From Paguma larvata (Eukaryota > Chordata > Mammalia > Carnivora > Viverridae), in NCBI GenBank assembly GCA_030068075.1, contig CM057836.1:73197788-73261787 (forward strand): DNA of 64,000 bases. Direction: 5' to 3'. Positions 13,997-25,897 of the stretch are shown here, piece after piece. The notes beneath the pieces were generated by a model that did no database searches, was not told the DNA's origin, and saw nothing but the letters and a program-made list of their open reading frames with translations. Made by a program: the position numbers and the translations under genes. Numbering within the stretch: the stretch's first letter is position 1; every line of letters begins with the position of its first letter.

Positions 13997-14665
13997 ATTA
14001 GAAATCATAAATATATATATGGATCTATATCATGAGGCCCGCGAGCCGGAAGTGCAGCTGTGTCTGATTTCCCTACAGGGACTCGACACCCGGGGGTGGA
14101 CCGCTCTGGGCAGCGGTGTCCCACGAGCCCCAGGAACCAGGAACCGGGAGCCGCCTTCCCACACACACGATGTGTATCAGCCCTCAGGCGACGGGACTGA
14201 AAACTCTAAAGCTGCCCCCCCCCACGAAGCCCACTGTCCCTCTTCTTGTCCGGAAGGCCCCCTGTAAGAGCAAGGAGCGGGTGGCCTTCTCCTCTCCCCC
14301 CACCAGCCAGACAGGGCTCTCTCCCTCCTTCTTCTTCATTTTGGGGATGGGAGTCAGAAAAGAGAAGCCATGTGCCCAGCAACACGTTGTTTGGAGACGC
14401 CAGCGCTGGGAACAAATCAGGCCACGGAGGTTTCCTTAGCAGCGGTCACGGTCCCCAGAACCTGGTGGCACACCCTGGGCAGATTCTCAGGCCCCAAGGG
14501 CAGCCGCTGAACCAGCCGCAAAGCCGGGGTCCTGCGTCTGGACCTGGAGCAAAGGTCTCCGTGCTCAGAAATCTCTCATCTGGGGAAGGCGATGAAAGGA
14601 GGGGGGAGGGGAGTTGGTCCGAGGAGACTCTGGGAGGCCGGGCCGCGGTCGCGTGTTCTAAATCG

Positions 14666-14679
14666 GAGCAAGGGGGCGC
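14666..14679 (+). promoter_or_regulatory. CTCF-like motif (forward)
   Basis: GAGCAAGGGGGCGC has a perfect AAGGGGGCGC core, with two mismatches at the first two positions. It lies about 650 bp past the SIX2 poly(A) signal. Confidence 0.3.
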
Positions 14680-14752
14680 CAGGGCTTGGCCGCCGAGACC
14701 GAGAGGGCACCTCTGCCCAGTAGGTGCCTCAGCAGCGGTACATTAACCTGCA

Positions 14753-14766
14753 GCGCCCTCTCCCTT
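14753..14766 (-). promoter_or_regulatory. CTCF-like motif (reverse)
   Basis: The minus strand reads AAGGGAGAGGGCGC followed by TG, with two to three mismatches. It forms a convergent pair with 14666, like the pair at 4762/4863 on the other side of SIX2. Confidence 0.25.
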
Positions 14767-15574
14767 CTCGGGGATCCAGTCCCACCTGTCCCCCAAATGA
14801 AGCGACCCGTCTAAGCCTGTCCTGGCAGATCCGAAGCGTGCGAGACTCCTGGAGGAGGCAGATGTGGCTTTTCCGTCTCAGGTCGCGGCGGCTGTGGTTA
14901 CCGAAGCCGTTCTATCTCTGCGACCAGAATGCTTCGGACCAGACGCCCCACCCGGACCCCAAGGGGAAAAGGGAACGGGAACCAGGCGCTCTTCCGACGA
15001 CGAGATCCCAGAGTGTTGGGACCTCTTTGGCGACTTTCCTTTCGGATGAAATCGGTGCTCCCGGACCCTTTCTCGCGGATTTTCTAAGTACAGAGCACTC
15101 CTTCCCAGCCGAGACTCGCGCAGACGCGGACCGCTGAGCCGGCTCACTCGGCCGCAGGAGGCTACACCTTGGCCTTTGCCCTGTGCAGGCCTGGAGGTCA
15201 GAATCGCCAGCAGGCTAAGACTGCTCCGCAGGGCCCATCCCGAACCGGGGGAGGAACTCCAGGCCTGGCAGAGCCTTCTGCCTCTCCTGGAAGCTCTGCT
15301 CTAGGGGACAACTCAAGTCCCCCTCAGCCCTGGTTTGTACTTGCAGGGCCCCAGCGGCTTGACCTTGGCCAGCTGGCGGAATGTAGAACCAGCTATTGCC
15401 TCAGGGTCCGGAGGGGTTCAAGCGACCTGAGAAGCCACCGGCCACCCCCAACTCTTACTTCCGGGAAGAGAGAAAACCCCAAAAGCCCTGATCCCACGCC
15501 ACCCCTACCTGCCCCTTCTTTTCCAGACTTCCGCTCCCAGGGAAACAGGCTCCGTACGAACTTTCACAAGGACA

Positions 15575-15870
15575 CCAACATACACATGCGTCGTTCGATT
15601 CCCTGGGATCGAAAGCCCGTTACGCGCCAGGCACTCTGGATGGCATCGGACACACGCACCCTTTCACACAGTCGCCACACCGGGAGACACGCCGACTGTC
15701 ATCCGTGTGTGTTCCCACATGCAGAGAGGCAAACACACGCAGACTGTCAAGCCACACAAACACGTGCGCTCAGGCAAAACCAAAACACTCTCCCACCCCC
15801 GTGCAGGCGAGACACATACACCAACGCATCTCTCCCACTTACGTGAACTCACACACACCAACACACAGAG
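15575..15870. repeat. Degenerate CA-rich tract
   Basis: Scattered acacac, cacacg and cacgc words interrupted by point changes (tacacatgcgtcg, acacgcaccc, acacacaccaacacacag). It looks like an old decayed CA microsatellite. Confidence 0.6.
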
Positions 15871-16179
15871 GCTTCTCCCCCAGGAGCGTGCAAACCCTCA
15901 TTCACAACTAGTGCCCCTGCCAGCCGGGCAGCACCTTGCAGCACAGCCTGCTCTGAAGGTCTCAGCGGCCGTCTCCCAGAGAAAGTGGTGGTCTTAACCA
16001 GAGGGGGCAGAAGGTCAGGGATCCTGCCTGGGGCACCTGCCCTCCGGCCCCAAGTGGGAACCCCGGAGTTTGCCGGGAGCTCTCCCTGGCTGGCCGGTAG
16101 GAGGCAGCACGCCTGTCCTGGAGCTTTATCCCAGCACAGCCCCGTGGTAACTGCCCGCTTTTCCCTCCCCTTGGAAAGC

Positions 16180-16410
16180 TAACCCCGAAAATATTTACTT
16201 AAACGGGAAACTATGCAGAAGTTCTGAAAATAAACCCGAGCAGCTACTCACCCGCTGCATAAAACCTCTAACAAGCCAGGCGTCCATTCCGCACTCCGCT
16301 GGACCCGGTGAGAGGCTGCGGCCCCCACCGGAGCGCACGCTGGACATACAACTTTTGCACAGATCACTCCAGATGAAAATAACCGCTCCTCCATTACGCG
16401 TCCGCCACGC
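16180..16410. promoter_or_regulatory. Candidate non-coding element 2.2 kb downstream of SIX2
   Basis: A unique block with an AT-rich start (aaaatatttacttaaacggg, tgaaaataaacccgag) and later words such as ATACAACTTTTGCACAG and CCAGATGAAAATAACC. The latter has an E-box-like CAGATG. It looks less eroded than neutral DNA, but conservation is only suspected. Confidence 0.3.
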
Positions 16411-18615
16411 AGGGTTCCCAGTGGCCTATCGCCCCTGCCCCTGAGGCAGCGGAAGCCACGAGTTTTGCTCTGGTGACCCTAAAGGACACAGCGAAGGGAG
16501 AAGGGGAATCTCCCTCCCTTTCTGCTCCCCTGACCGTGTTTGCCTTGCCTTTGTTCCCAGCGCGGTTCCAGACCCAGGCAAACCTCAAAGGTGAAAACGG
16601 ACGGACGAAGGTAGAATCCAGCCCCTCGAGGGCAGCTGGCCCACCTACCTGCTTGGGGGCGCTAACCCTTGAGCGCAGAGGGGAGCCGGGCAGAGAGGCA
16701 GGGGGGTCGCTATGCCTCCAGGGTAGTTTCCTCCTCTTACCCGAGCTCAGTAGCCTTACCCCCGCCCCCCCTCCCCCTCCCCCCCCAGCACTCTGGCCCG
16801 GCTCTCGGACCCTGTTGTTCCCACCCCCAAAGCGTGTCTTGAGGGAGTGACAGGTCTGCGGTGGTGATGGCGTGCCACACGAGGAAACGTGAAACAGAGC
16901 CCGGGGAGATGCGAGGAGGGAACACCGGGCTATATCCAGTCCTGGGTTTAACCTAGTCCCTGTAGGAAACACCATTTCGGCACCTGAGAAGCAGGGACCA
17001 GCCAAGTGGAGGGGCGGGAGTCAGGACGCAGGGAATTTGGCCTCCACGACCCCGCAGGTGCCCACCGGGACCCCCGCCGGGGTTCTGGGAGACATGTGAA
17101 TGTTTTTGTGTTCAGGGACATGTGGGGAGAAGGATGGAGGAGGGGCATCTGGAAAGGGCGTGAGGATGTACGGGGGGAAATGTGGTAAGTTCTAAGACAA
17201 TGTGTAGGCGCAACAGGGTGAAAAAACTCATAGATGGGGCGCCGACGGGGTGTCCTGGGAGAGTGGCGGTTGTGGTGTACATAGGTGGGTGGGTGAGCCA
17301 GTGCGCCCCAGAGCTCTCCGGGGAGCCGGCAAATTCAGGCTACACCTTGGCGCTTCTGCTCGAAAGAGAAGGCGCCCCGGGCTGGAGGCCCACCAGCTTC
17401 TCCTTCTCCTCTTGCGCCGCCAGAACACAACCCCGCAGGCGCAGGTTAGTCCTGATTCCTGAAGTGGGTGCTGGCCCAGGCGGGGCGGGCGGGAGGGAAG
17501 GAGGATCTCAGTGTCGCTGCTGCCAGGGGCTGGGCGGTGGAGCCTGGGTCCAAGAAAGATCTCGAATCCCGATGTCAGTGTCAAGGCCCAGAGCTCCCCC
17601 TCGCAGGAGTCTCTTCTGGAAACTCCGTGGGTGCCTGTGCGACTGGAACTCAGGCGCGGCTTCTTCTGGGTTGCGGGGTGGAATCGGAGGGCGGAGGGTC
17701 AGGCTGACTGTCCTGCAATGGGGTGGGGTTCGCAGTTCCCCGCAATCTCAGCCGCCGGGGGGCTCCTCCGTCAGGGAGGTGCTGGCGCCTGGCGGTCCAG
17801 CTGTGGACCACCGTGTGGATGCGCCTGAAGAAAGCCGCCCTTGCCAGGCTCAACAGGCGTCCCTAGCTGCCCCGAAGTCCCCTTGCTTGGAGGACCCACA
17901 AATCCAGCAGGCTGGCACCAGGGGCAGACATGTAGGGGAACCCTTCTTCAGGATGCTAGTAGCCCCAGCTCTCGCCCAGGATGAATGGACAACTACCAGC
18001 AGCCCAGTCCACCCGGAGCCTAGAGCAGCGTGCAGTGTAAGCAGAGTGAGAGAGCGAGCGGCTCTGGCGGCCGGCGGGGAGAAATCCCGCCGCTGCCCGG
18101 AGGCTTCGGCAGTCCCACCCGCGCGCTAGGTGCCAGGCTCCTCGCGGCCGCATTTCCGGGACCCAGTGGCCTGCGCTCTGCTCAGGGGCCTGAGCGCAGG
18201 GGAGCCGGGACCGCGGGGCTGGACAGCCGGGTTCCTCCAGCCCTCTGAGCTGCCGATCAGGCTTCAGGCAGAGGCCTGGGAACCCGGACCTCTGCGACAA
18301 GCCGCGGGCCATCTGCAGTCGCCATCCTAGTTCAGCGGCTCACGTCCGGGCTTCTGTGGCCTGGAAGTCAGACCAGCGCCGCCTGAGGTCCTATAGAGAC
18401 AGTGACAGATCAGACCGGAAGGCAAGAGCAGCAGCGCGGGGAGCCTTGCCGGTCTGCCGGCCCTCCATCCCTTCCCTCGGGCTTTCCCAAGGGCCTAAGT
18501 CGCTCTCCGGCCAGGCGCTCTCACCAGCTCGAAAGACCCCTGCCGGCAGAACTCCCCGGGGAACTGCCCTGGGCCGCGGAGACGCAGCTCGACGGTGACT
18601 TGGTGGTCTCCAGAG
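16411..18615. other. GC-rich unique DNA with CpG-dense patches
   Basis: No interspersed repeat is recognised. CpG is dense at about 17030-17110, 17220-17800 and 18020-18600. A 315-aa open frame (17182-18129) is Arg/Gly/Ser-rich with no recognisable domain and is regarded as chance. A CTCF-like forward word, CTGCTTGGGGGCGC, lies at 16649-16662 with two mismatches. Confidence 0.5.
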
Positions 18616-18800
18616 CTAACAGGCCATAATTGCCGTTTCTTGAACGCTTGCTCCGCGCCGGGCACTTTGCACACCTGGTATCTGTTTAATTCTCACAGCG
18701 GCCGCACAAAGAAGCTATTATTACCGGCAGATGAAACGGAGACGCCGTGTTCGGGAACTTGCCCAGAGTCGTGCACGTTACAGCGGCGGGACTGGGCATC
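18616..18800 (-). repeat. MIR SINE fragment, antisense
   Basis: Reverse-complement MIR order: 'gggcactttgcacacctgg', 'tttaattctcacagcggcc', 'ctattattaccggcagatga' and 'gaacttgcccagagtcgtg'. It carries more CpG than usual for MIR, matching its CpG-rich surroundings. Confidence 0.75.
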
Positions 18801-19150
18801 TGAGCCTGCTCTCTGCGAGTCTGCGGCGCCCGGGCTTCCCAGGGCAGCGGCGGCAGGCAGGCGAGCGCGGGGCCGGGGCGGCCGAGGCCCCGGGACGGGG
18901 CTGGGGGGATGCGCCAGGGACGCCCGCGGGGATCGGGGCAGCGCCAGGGCGCGGCGACACCTCCGACAAGGCCTGGTTCTGGACCCCGCCGCGGCAGCGG
19001 CCCGCTTCACTCGGGCGAGAGGGTTCATCGCCGCAAAAATGCGGATAATTGTTCAGTTTCCTCACTTGCCGTCTACTACGTGGACAGGGCGCACTGCGTA
19101 CCACGGAGGGAGTTGCGCGGGTTACTCCGGAGTAAAAATGGAACCTTGGG
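18801..19150. other. CpG-dense stretch
   Basis: CpG-rich sequence (gagcgcggggccggggcgg, ccgccgcggcagcggcccg) without a recognisable exon. Right-hand end of the CpG-rich SIX2 domain. Confidence 0.55.
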
Positions 19151-19884
19151 ACGCTAGGATCGGCCTACCTGCCTCTTCGCCCTCCTGAGACTCCGGCCTC
19201 GTCTCTGCCATTCTGCTTGGGAAGATGAAGCCGTCGGGGGGACCCTGAGAGCTGAGACAGGAGTCTTGGGTGGGACGCACTCCTCTTTCCCCATCCCCTA
19301 CTAGTTCCGCGCTGCGGACAAGGCTCTCCATGGGAGGAGGGGACGGGATGCATATTAAGGCGTCGTTTCATTAACATGGATTTGCCGTAGGGGCGGGAAG
19401 AGGTCGGAAGGGATGGGAACCCAGACCCTGTTCTTGGACGAGAATCCAAAGACCAGAACTGACCACGCCCATCCCGCCCTTCCCCCAATTTAGGCCCACG
19501 GAAGCCCCCATCCCCTCTCAGTCCGCAGAGACGTCGATGGTACTAGCGCGCGATTCCACCTGAGCTAGGTGACACCGTCAGTTTCAAGGCAAGGCATGTG
19601 AAATACCCTATTGTTGTGAGGCCCACCCATCTCGGTGACCCTGGAAAGCGCCACCCAGAGCCACCTGAACTGAAGAAGGAGGTCATCGGTCCAAGCCCAG
19701 AGAAGTGAGTGAGTGCGTGGAGGAGGGAGCTAGCCTAACAAAGGAGGCCAACCCGGAAGTGGGAGTCGCTTCTCCCTTTTTCTCCAGAGAGAAGAGCCTG
19801 GGGGAGAGGGGGGCCACTAGGGTAGGGTAGGGGAATGAGGGAATTAGAAAAGGTGACTCTGAATGATTTCTAAAAGGGGAATAG
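19151..19884. other. Unique intergenic DNA
   Basis: No gene or repeat recognised. Composition falls back toward genome average. Confidence 0.5.
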
Positions 19885-20085
19885 TATAGTATTCCTAGCA
19901 TTTATGCGGTACTCTGCAGGGCGTTAGTGGTTTCACAAACTTCCTACCATTTAATATTCACAATTACATGGGGTAGTCAGAAGAGTAATTCTTATTCCCA
20001 TTAGACAACTGAGGACGCAAGACTGAGGAAGGTATTCTGTGTGGCTTTCCTGGGGTCCCAGAGTTGGTAGAGGCTCTTTTCTCTG
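19885..20085 (-). repeat. MIR SINE fragment, antisense
   Basis: 'tttatgcggtactctgcag', 'tttaatattcacaattaca', 'cttattcccattagacaact' and 'gaggacgcaagactgagga' follow reverse MIR order. Confidence 0.65.
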
Positions 20086-21770
20086 CACTCCATTGTTGAG
20101 ATGACCTGTTTAGTTTGGGGAAAGTAGTGGGTACCAAACCAGCCCAAAGAGTATAGATTGGTCCCCTGGGGTTGGGGGAAGGGCGCAGAGAGAAGGGACC
20201 CATCATGGATCATGGGGAGCGAGCTTTATGCATACAGATCACCGCAGACTTCCAGAACAGCCTAGCTCTGCAATCACTAAAAGGAATACCTGAAACAGAT
20301 CTCTCCGGAAAAGACACTTACAAGCTGTGTCAACAAAAGCTGGCCGGACGCTCAAAATCTACTCAACACGGGTAGCTTCCGCCCCCCAAATAGACCCGAG
20401 GCAAACATCAGGAAAAGAGACTGTATTAGGCACGGTTGTAACTAATACATTTCAAAACATGAACTTATTTCTCGGCCCCATAACAGTCCGATGGGGTGTT
20501 TCCCCACAGCAGGTGACTTCCCATGAGGTGATTCATAGAGCCAGGCTTCCTCATCGGGTGCCTCCGCCCTCACCTAGAACCTCAGAGTCCTTTGCATTCA
20601 GTTGCTGGAGAGGTTAGGAGCATGGAGGTTAGGCATGGAAGGTGGGGGCTGGGGGGCACCTTTGGAGCGGTGTGCACCACTTCCTCCCATATTCCATTGG
20701 ATGGAACAACACAACCAACCCAACTGCGTGGGAGCTGCCTGTGTGACCAGAAAGAAATCCAAGGAAAAAGATTTACTGAGTCTGTATGAAGAGTTGGTCA
20801 ATCCTCAGTGATTTTCGAACAGAGAAATCTGTGTTCTGTAAAATTTTCTTTTTCTAAGAACCTGTACTTTTTATTGTTGTTGTTTTTACTATGATGGGTT
20901 GTTTTTTGTTTGTTTGTTTGTTTTAGTTTTTGTTCTGTTGTGTCTTGCTTATCTCGGCTTTTCTGTAGGGAAGAAACCATGGGAATTCCATGAAGATACC
21001 ACTCCTACTTTATAGACCACAGGTCACTTCACTTCTCTGGGACTCAGTTTCCTCGTCTGTGGCATAGTGCGTTAATTAGGATAAGGTGCAGCTGGACGCG
21101 GCGGAAAAAAAAACACAAATATAAGTGACTTAAGCAGAGTGGAAGATTATTTCTCTCACCCGTCCACATCTGGCTGGACGAGCTAGGATCGGTGCAAGTC
21201 AAACTCCTCCCGCTTTGTGGCTTCACTGTGTATGGCCTCCACTTCATGTCCAAGATGGCGGCAGTATAAAAGGAGTGAAGAAGACGGTACAACCCCATAT
21301 GCCCGCCGTCTCTTAGAAAGTTTCCTAGAACAGCTATCCAGCATCAGTTTGGCCATGACCTGGTTACATGATCACACTGCACTGCCGGGAAAGATATGAA
21401 ATGTAGATTTTCTTCAGAACAGCCATGTGCAACTAAAATGAGGCAATTCTGTTGCTGAGGAAGAAGGGGAGAATGGTAGTAGCGGACGCTGCATCTGAAC
21501 TCGCAGGGGATTGGATGGGGTCATTTCCAAGATCCCTTACTGAGGTTCTGTGTTTCTATAAAAGCAGTAACGAGCAAAACAAAACGAAACGAAAAACACA
21601 GCGAAGTGTAAACAAAAAAGCTGTTAAAAAAAAAAACTAAAGAAATGTGTTATCAAAAGCTCGTGGCTAATTCATTTTGAAGTTAAAACTCGCCCCCGTA
21701 ACCGCTATCTCCATCCCCTCTCTCCACAAACATATAATGTGGTTTCTGAATTCTCTTGGCTGAATTAACT
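20086..21770. other. Intergenic DNA with minor repeat fragments
   Basis: Mostly unassigned. A GTTT-rich low-complexity patch lies at about 20870-20940. A short sense MIR-like piece lies near 21015-21065 (ggactcagtttcctcgtct). At about 21070-21300 is an unassigned, probably repeat-derived, block (ataagtgacttaagcagag). An A-rich patch lies at 21575-21650. No gene is seen. Confidence 0.45.
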
Positions 21771-21784
21771 TATAATGGACCCTT

Positions 21785-21977
21785 TATTTTTTATGTTTAT
21801 TTATTTTGAGAGAGAGAGAGAGCCCATGCGGGAGAGAGGCATAAAGAGAATCCCAAGCAGGCTCCTCGCTGTCAGAGCAGAGCCCAACATGGGGCTTGAT
21901 CTCATGAACCGTGAGATCGTGACCTGAGCCAAAATGGAGAGTCTGACACTTAACCAACTAAGCTATCCAGGTGCCCC
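21785..21977 (-). mobile_element. SINEC (carnivore tRNA-Lys SINE)
   Basis: Antisense copy: AT-rich tail first, GA-rich stretch, then the body ending in 'gctatccaggtgcccc'. Flanked by a target-site duplication TATAATGG(A/G)CC at 21771 and 21978. First young SINE to the right of SIX2. Confidence 0.95.
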
Positions 21978-21989
21978 TATAATGGGCCA

Positions 21990-24300
21990 TTTAAAATTAT
22001 TTCCCCCTACATTCATATCGAGATGCTTTCTGGGCATGTGGAAAACCACTGGGGCATCTGTAACCTCTTCCACTGCTAACAGAATACTGGGGGCTGCAAA
22101 AACGTTTCTCTAACCATGTAGTAAAAGAATTTCTTCACTCCTTCCTTCATTTATTTATCCATTCGCTCATTCATCTATCCCAATTCAGTAAATACTTCCC
22201 GAGTACCTCTATCTGCTGAGTATCACGTGTAGGGATATAGATATTGCTTTTACCTGTCTTCATGAAGAACAGCACTGTAGCCGGACATATGACTGACCAA
22301 CTACGTGACCTTTATCAGCCTTTTTTGTTAGGTTTGGCCTTGGAACCAGGTTCTCCCCAAATGGATGTAACTAGACACGATACGGGCCCCTTGGAGGGCT
22401 GGCTTGAAAAATCTCCCACGTGTCCCTCCCATGCTCCCTTCCCACACGCTAGAATGACAATACCTAGAGTCGCCTTGGAGGTCGTGTACCAAAGATGGCA
22501 GTTACCACTAGCCTCGGTCCCTAGATGACTATGTGGAATAGAGCCCTGTATACACACACACACACACCCTAATTTGGAGCAAATGCCCTGGACTAAATAA
22601 GAGATAAATAAATGTGTGTGTGTGTGCACATGCGCGTGTGCATTTAAGCCAACATGATATCTATTTGTTACAGCGAGTTAGTCTAACTCAGTTCTAGAAC
22701 ATCACCAACCCTGGTAGGCACCATTCATACCATATTCTAGGTGCTCCTGGAACAAAACAGCCTAATTAATCAACCAGATCAGTGTGGTGGGCATGTTAGG
22801 CAGGGCATCTCCAATGTAGACAGATGACCGGATGGATCTGGGTCCTCATTGGTGAAAGCAAAGGTCATCCTCTTCCAATCCCACATGCGTGATTCTCTGG
22901 GACGCACCACAGCAGGCAGCGGAGAACTCTAAAAAGGTGGACTTTTCTGGAACCAGTGTTTTGGGTGAAAACGTTCACTCCCTGGAAGCCAGGAAGGGGT
23001 AGCAGCCCATTCAAGAGCCCTGAGAAATCCTTTCTTCGTGATGCGTGGAAATGGAGTAATGGGCAGAGAAAGGGAGAGTACGGAGAGATCAGTGGAGGCC
23101 AACGCTTGACCGTAATGGAGGAAATGAGACTTAGCTTCACCCACACAGAGCAACCTGCACACGTATCCCTAGTTTCGTGGGGACCCAGGAAGTCTGGGGT
23201 TTTGCCCCTGTCCTTGCCTTCCTGTGCAACCTTGAACAAGTCGGCAAGACCCCCTGGGCATCAGTTCCCTTGACAACAAAGGGAGAGAGGACTCTCTGTA
23301 GCCTCTCATTCTACAGACGTGAGGGAGGAAATCCAATCAGTGTGGAGAAGAGCTGAAAATCGTTGGAAGAAAGACACCGGGAAGGATGGCGCGGGTAGGA
23401 GCGGTATTCCTTCAGAAGGCAATCGATCTTTGACGGCCTCCACACTATTCCACTAAACACTGGGTTCGAGGACAATTATCCGAACCTGCTGTCTGTGAGC
23501 TGCTGTGCTGGGATGTGTAAAGGGAGCCTTAGGAGGGAAAAAAGTCTCCAGAGAAAAGGGCAAAGGCAGGAGGTTCGAAAGCCCGCCCCCTCCATAAAAG
23601 CAACGACATAAAAACTTGGCCAGAAACTGTCAGCGGCAATTTTTTTTAGAACTCTGGAGACTGACCGGAAGCTTGAAGCACCCCTCATTTGAGAATACGG
23701 CTGAATGTGCGTAAGAACCTCAACCTGTGCGGCATTTTACCTTACCCTACTCCCATCCCTCACTCCTCAGCTCATGAGGAGCCTTGAAAATAACAGTCTG
23801 CTGGAAAGGGGCAGCACGGACCCCTCTTACAAAATGACCTTAGCTCATCTGTATGGTGGCTCCCTGGAAAATCGACTCAAACATTTGCCTTCCTCTTGAC
23901 TGCCTAACTGAACTCACCGTCTGCTATAGCCACCAATCAAGGAACATTTTTCAAAAACATTTATAGGCAAATGTTTGCGTTTCTGCAGGCTGAGGCAATG
24001 GATAACAGGGGGGCAAAGAATAGATCACCCCAGAAGCTTGATAGGAAAGGCTGGGGAATGAGGCACTTTGGGGAATAAGGGCTTTGAGACGCTCCAACAT
24101 ATTCCTGGGATTATAGAAGGACACACCCATGCCGAGGGCTATGTGCATACTCAGGAAAGTCGTGAAAAGCCTCTATGCTTGCCTCCGGCTGTCCTGAGGC
24201 TCTGCACAGCAGGAAGTGAAGGCTAAGGCAAAGTTGTAGACTTCCTGGGAGTGTTGAAACCCCAGGCCAGCGTTCACACCAAATCTCTCCAGAAAGAAGG
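21990..24300. other. Intergenic DNA, no gene seen
   Basis: Mostly unassigned. It holds an L2-like antisense piece at about 22140-22270 (tcattcatctatcccaattc), a CA microsatellite at 22550-22568, and a MIR-like sense piece at about 23195-23285 (gtgcaaccttgaacaagtc). No coding structure. Confidence 0.45.
22550..22568. repeat. Short (CA)n microsatellite
   Basis: About nine CA units following 'ctgtat'. A GT run (tgtgtgtgtgtg) follows about 50 bp later, so the two could pair as an imperfect inverted repeat. Confidence 0.85.
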
Positions 24301-24310
24301 GGAGATTTTT

Positions 24311-24406
24311 TAAAAAAGTAATCTCCACACCCAATGTGGGGCTCAAACTCATGACCCGGAGATCAAGAGTTGCATGCTCTACCGACTGAGCCAGCCAGGC
24401 ACCCCC
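24311..24406 (-). mobile_element. SINEC, short older type
   Basis: Antisense tRNA-derived head only (tctccacacccaatgtgggg ... gactgagccagccaggcaccc). Flanked by a GGAGATTTTT duplication at 24301 and 24413. It lacks the long CT-rich body of the other copies. Confidence 0.85.
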
Positions 24407-24460
24407 AAGACTGGAGATTTTTCTTTGTCTATTCCAGGTTTTTAGGGAAATCCCTGTCCA

Positions 24461-24672
24461 GGGGTGCCCGGGTGGCTCAGTCGGTTAAGGGACTGACTTT
24501 GCCTCAGGTTGTGATCTCCCGAGACCTTGCATCAGGCTCTGTACTGACAGCTCAGAGCCTGGAGCCGGCTTCGGATTCTGTGTGTGCGTCTCTCTCTCTG
24601 CCCTTCCCCTGCTCACGCTCTGTCTCTCTCTCTCTTTCTCTCAAAAATAAATAAACATTAAAAAATTTTTTG
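24461..24672 (+). mobile_element. SINEC, sense copy
   Basis: Starts ggggtgcccgggtggctcag, has an internal tRNA-like region, a CT-rich stretch and an AAAAATAAATAAACATT tail. Near full length. Confidence 0.95.
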
Positions 24673-24689
24673 AAAGAAAACATAAATAA

Positions 24690-25365
24690 AGAAAATGCAA
24701 AACGAAGAAATGAGTGCATTTGACTACCATGATTTCAGCCGCTGTGAAAAGAGTTTGGCGTTTCCTCAAAAAATTAAGCATAGAATTACCATGTGATCCA
24801 GCAAGTCCGCTCCTAAGTATATACTGAAAGGAATTTAAAGAGGCTCAAACAGATACTTTCACACCAATGTTCCCAGCAGCGTTACTCACAATCTCTGAGA
24901 GGTGGAAACAGCCCAAGTGTCCATCAACAGATGATTAGATAAACAAAATGTGGCTTATGCATACAATGGAGTATTCATTTAAAAAGTCTATAAAGAGGAA
25001 TGAAATTCTTATACATACCACAGCTAGATGAACTCTGAAGACATTATTATTTAGTGAAACAAAAGGACAAATACTGTGTGATGTCACTTATGTGAAGTAT
25101 CTAGAATAGGCAAATTTGTAAGAGACAGGAGGTAGAATGGAGATCACTAGACTGACGAAAAGGGACATAGGGAGTTATCATTTAATAAGGAGGGTACCGA
25201 GTTTCGGTTTGGGAGGATGAAAAAATTCTGGAAATGGACAGTGGCGATGATTGCACGACATTGTCAATGTACTTAACGTCCCTGACTTGTTCACTTTAAA
25301 ATGATTAAAATTGTAAATTTTACGTCTATTATACCACGATAAAAAAATATAAAAAGGAAAAATTA
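24690..25365 (+). mobile_element. LINE-1 3' end (older L1M/L1MA type)
   Basis: Sense order of ORF2-end landmarks: 'accatgtgatccagcaagtc', 'caagtgtccatcaacagatg', 'tacaatggagtattcattt', 'gaaacaaaaggacaaatact', then a 3' UTR with 'ttcactttaaaatgattaaa' and a tail near 25350. Full of stops and non-functional. Confidence 0.9.
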
Positions 25366-25482
25366 CAAGGCACACAAAGAAGCAAGAAATGATCGTCCAG
25401 ACACAGAAAAAAAATAGGCAATCGATAGAAACTGTCCCTGAAAAAAACCTAGACACTGATTTTACTAGACGAAGACTTTAAA

Positions 25483-25694
25483 TTTTTCTTAATGCTTATT
25501 TTTTTTTAGAGATAGAGAGACATGGAGTATGAGCAGAGGAGGGTCAAAGAGAGAGGGAGACACAGAATCTGAAGCAGGCTCCAGGCTCTGAGCCGTCAGC
25601 ACAGAGCCCGACGCGGGGCCCGAACTTACAAACCGTGAGATCATGACCTGAGCCAAAGTCGGACGCCTAACCGACTGAGCCACCCAGGCGCCCC
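25483..25694 (-). mobile_element. SINEC, antisense, nested
   Basis: Body ends in 'gactgagccacccaggcgcc'. Target-site duplication AGA(C/T)GAAGACTTTAAA at 25467-25482 and about 25696-25711, proving insertion into the L1/HAL1 sequence. Confidence 0.95.
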
Positions 25695-25769
25695 TAGATG
25701 AAGACTTTAAATCATCTACTTTAAATATGATCAAGGTGGGAAAGGAAGCCATGTCTAAAGAACTAAAGA

Positions 25770-25897
25770 GGAGCACCTGTCTGGCTCGGTCAGTAGAGCA
25801 CCCAACTCTTGATCTTGGGGTAGTGAATTCAAGCACCACGTGGGACAAAGAGCTTACTTTAAAAAAATAAATTAAATAAACACGTTTATTTTTTAAA
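25770..25897 (+). mobile_element. SINEC, short sense copy, nested
   Basis: 'gagcacctgtctggctcggt' head and an AT-rich tail without the long CT-rich body. Perfect 13-bp duplication AAAGAACTAAAGA at 25757-25769 and 25898-25910. Confidence 0.9.

Larger units (their letters stand above)
13102..14015 (+). other. SIX2: SIX2 3' UTR (inferred)
   Basis: About 0.9 kb from the stop to the distal polyadenylation signal. It starts CpG-rich, then holds a long C/T-rich stretch at about 13368-13560 and a second C/T-rich stretch near 13800-13880. The end is AT-rich (tttattttataataaaat). Pyrimidine tracts like these can bind PTB-type proteins; this is inference. Confidence 0.7.
14016..16179. other. CpG-rich unique DNA downstream of SIX2
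   Basis: No interspersed repeat or gene is recognised. CpG is dense at about 14640-14760 and 14830-15150. A 225-aa open frame at 15169-15846 has no domain-like composition. A degenerate CA-rich stretch lies at 15575-15870. The CpG-rich state continues the SIX2 domain. Confidence 0.55.

Noticed and set aside
17182..18129. 315-aa open frame
   Set aside because: Arg/Gly/Ser-rich with no recognisable domain, no splice context, and located in CpG-rich DNA where long chance frames are common.
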